From the NCBI GenBank assembly GCA_951804985.1, contig OX638132.1, positions 92,260,696-92,324,695 of the forward strand: DNA of 64,000 nucleotides, in the 5' to 3' direction. Of this stretch, positions 12,101 through 21,100 are shown one piece after another. The position numbers and the translations under genes were made by a program. Position 1 is the stretch's first letter. Every line of letters begins with the position of its first letter. This DNA comes from Dryomyza anilis. Its lineage: Eukaryota; Arthropoda; Insecta; Diptera; Dryomyzidae. The notes below the pieces were generated by a model. That model was not told the origin of the DNA. It saw only the letters and a list, made by a program, of their open reading frames with translations, and did no database searches.

Positions 12101-15100
12101 TAATGGTATTTTATGAGATTTTTTTCTGAGTGTAATTTCTGGTCAGCAAGTGAATAGTAAAACTGGCTGAATACTGATAGGAATTGTTACTTGGGTTATT
12201 CTTTCAGAAGTCATATATTTTTTGACTCACCCACTAAGAGAAGTTCGATTGTCTTGTATGGTCATTCCGCCCCTGAGATCGCCTGATCGCCTGAACTCAG
12301 TGCGCCCCACATCAATGACGGCAAAAACATAAACATTATTGTGTTGAATTGTTTTTGTAAAAAAATAAAATTAAATAAACAGAACACACCGCAGTCAAAT
12401 GCCAACTTCCAGCAGCAGGCCAGCCAGCCAGCCCAACGACACCCACCCAGCGGACAGCACAGAACGATGCAGCGACTGCCAAATATGGCGTAAGAAGGTG
12501 GCGCATACGCGGAAGTGCGACCAATGTGGGGTGATGGGGGCTGTCTGTACGACTGCGTCCAACTGTCTGTCCGTAAAACGAATTAAACATTTAATATTTT
12601 TGTACACTTGCACAAAATTTATTTGCTTATGAAGCGCAGCCAACAAACAAATGCAGTGAAAAGGAAATCATGCTGCCGCAGCAACAACAACAGACAGAGG
12701 AATGGACAGACAAACGGCCATTTAAACAGAAAAACAGACAGATAAACAGACGACCAACCAACCAACCGACCGACCGTCCATCCGACCAACTGACAAAAAA
12801 TCTCATCAAGCGTAGTGCATGGAATGCAAGTCATTCGGAGCCTTTTACAAAATGAATTTGGAAAAATAAACTTTGATCCCGCGTTGGCTGCAAACATCAA
12901 CAGCCATGAGTTTCATTCATTTATGAATCATTGGCGCGCGCATTCTATGCAAATCTCTATGCAAATAATCATCAAAGTAGGCATTTTGTGTTAATATTAA
13001 ACGGAAACAGGCGCTCAGCATGTTGCCAACAATAACAGATTTGTAATAACAGCAGCAGCAACATCATCACATGTTGCAGCCACAATAGCCTCATCTCACC
13101 AATGACATAACTAATTTTCAAAAAAAAATATATATATATATATAAAATATTTGATTGTATTTTATTTATTTAATTCTATTTAATTCTATTTATTCAATGG
13201 TGAAACTACGAATCTTAAACAAATAACATTTTAAAAATCAGTTTAAAAATTATAAAATTCGAGGGTTTGAAATTTAATTTGAGAGAGTAACCAGTTCTAT
13301 TCATTTGAGATTACCTCATCGTTAAGAAATTTTCAGATTATGCATATATTAAGATTTACATAGGAAACATAAATGGGTCTTAGCTAGGGGGTGGGGGGTA
13401 AACGCCAATGAAAATTGAATCCGAAAATTAAAGAATATTTTATTTGGGAAAATTTTCAACTTTTTTATAGCATATATTCCACATTTTCTTAACATTGAAT
13501 TTTTTACTTAGATTTGTTCCAATAACCCAACTGCGTCAAAAGGTATTTTCTTGTGTAACTGGTTTCTTGAGCTTTTTCCAAATATCATTGGTCGTTTTTT
13601 TTTTTAGTTAAGTCCTCAACCAAATCCTAAAGAACCAATTTATACAAAAGATTATTCAATGACAAATTTTCCACATATGATTTTATTCATAAATATTACA
13701 AATTTTTTACCAACAACCAGATTCATCAAATGGAAGTTTTCATTCATTGAATTAAAACTTAATGTTTTTAAGTTCAATATGATGTTCTTAAACATCAAAT
13801 TTACACAAATAAATTTGACTTTATTTAGAAATGTATAAATATATATAATAATATAATAATAATATGTAATTCCTAAATTCCATAAAATTTAATTGTTAAA
13901 TACTGCTATAAAATATTATTTTGATATATACTGTTTTTTTTTTTTTCTAAATATAAATTAATTGAGAGAAAAAATGTTTACAAAATTAAATTTACACCAA
14001 CGAAAATAAAATTCGAAAAAAGAAAAACCAAAAAAATTGTGTCAAAAAAAAATGGGTCCACAAAAAAATTCGCCTATAAAAAAATGTTTTCAAAAAATAA
14101 AAAAAAATAGTTCGAAAATAATTTTTCTCAGAAAAAAAAATTGTGCAAACAGTTTTTTTCGAATAAAAAAATTCCGAAAAAAAATATATCGAAAAACAAT
14201 ATTTTTTTTTTTATAAAAATTATTTTTTTTATCTATATATATAAAACTCTTGGTCCGTCTGTCGGGCTGTCTGTCTGTCTGTCTGTTTGTTCCAGCATCA
14301 CGTCTAAACCGCTGAACCGATTTAACTGAAATTTTGCCACAGGATACTAAGGAGTCCGGAGGGTGTCATAGGCTATATATGGGTGGGATTGGACAAATGG
14401 GGGTGGTACCTCACATACAACCTAAACTTTCAAAACGAAATAACTCAGCACATACACAATCTAAAAAGATGAAACAAAAAACTAAAATTCACCACACTAA
14501 AACTCACCATACTAAAACTCACCACAATAAAACTCACCACACTAAAAATTGACCACACTAAAACTCACCACACTAAAACTCACCATACTAAAAACTCACC
14601 ACACCGAAACTCACCACACCGAAACTCACCACACTTAAACTCACCACACTAAAACTCACCGCACTAAAACTCACCACAATAAAACTCACCACACTAAAAC
14701 TCACTACACTAAAAAATCACCACACTAAAACTCACTACACTAAAACTCACCACATCAAAACTCACCACACTAAAACACACCACACTAAAACTCACCACAC
14801 TAAAAATTCACTAAACTAAAAATTCCACACACTAAAACTCACCACATTAAAACAAACTACACTAAAACTTCTACTTTGAAAACTCTACGGGGAAGCATTC
14901 TACCGGGAAGAGTTCTACCCGGAAGAATTCTACGGTAAAGCGTTCTATGGGGAAGAATTTTACGGCGAAGATTTCTACGGGGGGGGGGAGAATTCTACGG
15001 CGAAATATTCTACTGTATGAATTGTCTTTGAGAAAAGTTGTTTTGGCGGAGAATTATTATTTGGTTACTAAATTTATAAAACCAATAAAAACTTCCACAG

Positions 15101-18100
15101 CGAAGCAAGGGCCCCTGATATAAAAAATAATAATAATGTTTTTTTATATTAATAAAATCGCTTTATATCTATGAATTCACAAAATCTTGGCACGAGTCGT
15201 GCACGGGTCCAGCTAGTATATTATATATAACATTTTATTAATAAAATGTTAGTAGAAGAGACAATATTATACATATCATTTCACTAATTTATGCAAGAAT
15301 TATACAGGGTGTTTGGTATATCGATGTCAATTAATCAGGGGGTCATTCACTGACTTAAAAAAATTAAGAAAATATAAATATTATTTTGCACCCAGTTTAA
15401 AAGTGTTTAAGAATAATGAACAAACAATTATTTTTTTGTTTGAAATATGACAATATGGTGCACATATGTATATATTATATTTTATGTATTTATTCATTAA
15501 AATGATGAAACGTATTATTCTTCATCGTATTGAAGAACTTTTTCAATCATTCATAAAATTGATAATGAATTCATAACATTGATGTTTTTTTAGTTATCAA
15601 TATTATGAATCTTTCTTCAATAACATGAATCATGGTTTAAAGAACGAAATTCATCAATATGTAGATGATTTTTTCTATGTATGTGGCATAGCACTTAATA
15701 CCTATGATTTTGTTTTACACTATAAATATCTATAAAGGAATTGGAACGAATATTATTTCCATTTATATTACATTTTCAATAAAAGAATGAATTAAGAAAC
15801 CAAACTGTACTCTTCCAAGAATATATAAATTTATGATTTTATTGCATGAGACTTAAAATAATGAAATTTTTCATTTGTAAATGCAGTTTTATGAACTCTA
15901 CCTGCATTTTAATTTATTAGAAGTTCTCTGAAAACCTTTCGACCGAAAATCCTAGCTACGTACGGGTGGTATGAGTGATTTTTCTCAAATTGGAAACTGG
16001 AATTGCAAAATGTTTCCACCAATCCTAATGAATTTTGTTTGAACATACTACATACATAATATTTACATTAATAGATAAATACAAAATTTGAATAGCCTAA
16101 GATTAGTACACCGAGAAAAAGCTTTAAAATCGATTTAAACTCTGGTGCAGAACACTTGATAATAAAAGTATACACTTATAAAAGTCAGTCGTATTTTAAA
16201 ACAATTTGAAAGTATTTACTTTTAATTTTATATAAAATTTATATTCTTACCAATCGATTAAATAATATAATCAGTATATGTAAACCTAAATAAATATCCA
16301 CGATTTTTATGATTTTAGATAAACAAATCCTTGAAAATTTGAAATACAATGAAATTTCCCATTTTTTCTTTGTTTTGCCCATTCAGGTCGATCAGGGCAG
16401 ATCGATCAGGTTAGTACGATCAAGGCAGGTCGATCTTGTTCTTGTTCATGCGATGTCAGTCTTGTTCTAATAAAAGACAATTTTAAATTGAAATGTTTTA
16501 CTTTTAAAATTCAAATATACTACCTTCAAAATCTGTAAATCTTTAAATCTAAAGTGTTAAAATAAAAGTGAACTTTTTCACTGTGTCCCATATCACGAAA
16601 TTGTTATTGCTTGATTTATACCCCAGGATTTGTACATAGAAATTATAGCGCCACCCAACATTTGATTGTCAATTTTGTTAATAACAAAAACTACACAATT
16701 TACCACTATTTGCCCGTCGCCTCTCACTAATATCATTTGTTTCAATTTTCTTTACAACTTCAGGCGATTGCCGGCGAAATCGGCATGGACAACGTGCTCG
16801 ACAACATCGCCAGCTCACTGTTCAATGGCCTGCTGCCAAACGATTGGCGAAAACTGGCGCCAGCCACATGCAAGCAGCTCGGCGGCTGGATGGAACACCT
16901 GCAGGTACGTAATCAATTTAGCGCCATCTAGTTTGTTACAGACTTTGGCCAACATTCTTAACTTGACTTGACTTGACTTGATTTGGATATGGGTGGCATG
17001 GGCATGGTCATCGTTAATAAAAGAAAACAAATACCCAATTCGGGAAGTACTGCTTAACCTGTCATTATTGCCATTTGATGGCAAGTTGGAGCTGGCCATC
17101 ATTAATCAAATAGCTTCTTGAGAAATGTATCAATCAGCGCTGTAGGCCGCAATCACTTATGACATTATCTGCGTGTGGCAGCGCTAAACAAGTAGTATTA
17201 TTTTTTGATGAATTTTATCCTTTTTTCCACAGCGCCGTTCCACACAATTCAAATACTGGTCCATATCTGGCGAGCCATTGGTCATGTGGTTATCGGGACT
17301 GCACATTCCGCAGAGTTATCTGACAGCATTGGTTCAGGTAAGTTAGAAATTCGTTACGGCTAAGAGTCGGATAAGAGTCAAGGCGGACATTCAAAGAGCA
17401 CATTGGCTTTATTGAATGGCATTGTAATTGAATAATATGGCTCTTGATTTATTTGACTTATTCGGGGAAGAAAATCAATAATTACATTATTAGAGCATAC
17501 ACAAGAAGAAAAAAAGTTAGATAACAAAAATAAATATAATTTATTTAAGCTGGATTTAAATCCAAACTTAAATAAAAAGTTTTTAATTTCAATTTAAATA
17601 AAAACGTACTTAAATATAAAACAACTAAGGGTGAAACACGTCGTTTATGGTTATATTTTGTTATTATAATATATATTTTCAAAATATAGAATTTCAGTGA
17701 CATGGTACAACTATTTACAGATGGCATGTCGTAAAAACGGTTGGCCTTTGGATAGATCTACGCTATATACATGTGTAACCAGTTATCAAGATCCAGATGA
17801 TGTGGAGGAAAGACCACCAACGGTATGTTTTATTTCAATTTTGTCTTACACACTGACGTGACACAAATTTTACACCGTCCGGCATTATTTTGCACACATG
17901 AAAAAATCGATCAGTACGTTAAACTAGAGATCATTCCACGAATTTGTGTGTACCCAGTTTTTTTTTAATCAAAACGTTTACTGTTTTTATTTTCATTTAA
18001 ACTGCAAATGCATATCATATGTTCTTAATAATTTTTTTTAATTTTTTTTTTGCGGCATGTATTTTGTAACTCGGAGCACTCTGAGTATAGATATGAAAAT

Positions 18101-21100
18101 AGTTTTCCAATATCAATTCATTTAAAGGTTTTATTACCATTTGAAATGGTACTTTGAGATATTTGAAAAATCAATTCAAAATTATTAAATGCAAATAAAA
18201 GCTGTAAACGCATTGATATCAGATAACCGTTTTCAAAATCATACTCAGTGTTATCACAGCTCTGAAGTACATCCGACATTTTTCAATGCATTTGCTTTTC
18301 TAATGCAAATAAACCCCTTTAACGAATTGATCCAGAAAAACGAGTTGGGAAACTTAGGTCACATGGGTAAGTTCGGTCACATGCGGCGGATTTTTATAGT
18401 CGGTCGGGCCCGACTATGGAATACCCTACACCTTTGGTGGGGATCCTAATGTAGGATATTTACTTGACCTTAATTTTAAAATTTTTAATTATGCTGAACC
18501 TTCCCACACTCAGAATGTTATTTACATATAAGAAATATACGTCTTATATCTCCATAAATAAAAAATGTATATAAAAGTATAAAGAACTAATAAAAAAAAT
18601 TAAAAAAAAATATAATTGGGCGGACCAAGCCTATATTTAAAATTTTGAATGGCTAATATTTCATAGATTTGATTTTAATAATTTGCAGATCAAATGTCCA
18701 CTATGAAAATCCGGGAAATAATGAAAAAAAAAAGTGGGCGGTTCACTCCCATTTTTGGACCACATATTTTTAGGTGAATTATAACAATTTTTTTTAAATT
18801 CTCTAACTATATCTTGAATACTTTTCGAGTTAGTAGTTTCTAAAGAGTTAATTAAAAGTGACTTGTATGGGAGGTGGGCGTGTCCGTTGACCGATTTAGC
18901 TCATTTTCAAACTCAGTTCCTACTTTTGGATAAAATATATTGAGACGAAATTTCATCGCATTCTGATTAGTATTTCTCAAGTTATTCTGTATTCGGATAG
19001 CAAGGCAGCAAGACGGACAGACAGACGGACATGGCTAAACGGACTCGGGTAGTGATGCTGATCAAGAATATATATACTTTTCCATACCGGACATGCCTCC
19101 TAAGGGGCGTTACAATATATGCACAAATTTAATATACCCTGTACCTCATAGTTGTAGGGTATAACTACAATACACGTGTATTTTATTTTTTAGCGCACTT
19201 TAAGAATATTTAGAATTTTCTCCTGTATGCAGCAAAACATTTAATGTTGTCGTACGGTGTTATTTAGGTAGAATCAACTACTTTTATAAATCGTTTACAA
19301 TATTAAACGCTACAACATAACTAAATACATTGGTTATCCTTTCAATACTTGAGGACACCATAGCGCCTAACATAGACATTTAGGGGCATAATTGTATAGT
19401 ACATTTATGATCCACCAACCATAAAGAACCAGGAAATTAAAAAATTACAACATTTACATTTTAGTGCCATATTAAATTATTTTAAAATTTTCGAACTCGG
19501 ATTTTGACAAAACACAATTTTGATGTGGATCAATTTTTTTTTTTCAAAATTAGCTCGATTATTTTTAATCTACGACCTGAATTCTGGAAAGGAGTTCTTT
19601 CATATAAGCAGGGCTAACAATTATAAAGACGAAAGACAAGGAAATATGTCTGGATTATGGATTAAAAGCTATATTAATATGGATCCAAAAGACTTAAAAT
19701 TTGCATCAAAAACTTAAAATATGGATATAATAATAGTTTGGCACTACAGTCCTATTAGGACTTAAGCCGAGCTCTCTCACCATTTTGAGCTGTGCGTGTT
19801 ATATTTGTACTCAAAGTGGTGGGACCTACAGTTTATTGCCGAATCCGAACGGCGCACAGAGGAGTATTTGTATGAAAAACCAGGCCAAAAATCGAAATCT
19901 CAAACTTTGAAAAACACGTCAAAATTAATTTTCACGTGTAGTACAATATTCAATACATCTAAATACAGCGATTTCGAGAATAGAATGTAGGGCGTCTTTT
20001 TATAAAAAATCATTGAAATCATAAATTGAAATCTGATTTTTCTAATATTTTGTTTAAGCTCATTTGCATCTCTACTTCAAGTCGTTATTTGGGTATTTCT
20101 CACCATATTTTTTGCAAATGTTATTATGGATTAGAATGCCAATAGTAAGTACTATCTTACGGAATACTTTTTTGCAATAACAAGTTTAAAACATGAAATG
20201 GTTTGATATTTTAGTAGCGCATTAATTTATCAAATAAAATATTACGATGTTGATTACAAATTGGACTTTTTGTATATGTTCCCTACCCGAACCAGTTGAG
20301 ATTTTTATAAAATCGTAAAATATGCATTATTTTAAAGTCGTAGTAAAAATTACCAATTGCGCAATGTTGCGCATTCTAAAATATATGCGTTTTTCTGACA
20401 AGAAATGCATATTATTTTATTAATATACCTTTTTTTATAGAATTCCAAGAATTTCCTAAAACCATTATAAATAAAAACGAGTTGAGAAAGTTAGGTAACA
20501 TGGGTAAGTTCGGTCACATGCGGCGGATTTTTATAGTCGGTCAGGCCCGACTATGATATACCCTACACCTTTGGTGGGGATATTAATGTGGAATATGTAA
20601 TTGTATACCTTAATTTTAAAGTTCTTAATTATGCTGAAGCCCCCCACCCTCAGAATATTATTCACGTATTAGAAATTTATGTCTTATATCCCCATAATTT
20701 AAAAATTGATATAAAAGTAACTAATAAAGAAATTATAAAAATATAAGTGAGCGGACCACGCCTATTTTTAGAATTTTGTAAGGCTAATATTTCATAGATT
20801 TGATTTTAATAATATACGGCTCAAATGTTTACTATGAAAACCATGGTAATAATTAAAAAAGAAAATGTGGGCGAATCACGTCCACTTTTAGACAAAATAT
20901 TTTTATATAAATTATAACTTTATTTTTTAAATTTTATAACTATATCTTGAATACTTTTCGAGTTATTAGTTCCTCAAGAGTTATATAAAAGTGACTTCTA
21001 TGGGAGGTGGGCGTGTTCGATGACCGATTTGGCTCATTTTCAAACTCAGTTACTACTTTTGGCTCAAACATATAGAGACGAAATTTCATAGGATTCTGTT

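Noticed and set aside
14334..14552. A 72-aa protein ending in [10 protein letters not shown] repeats
   Set aside because: The tail is the 15-bp minisatellite of the Helitron-like element read in frame.
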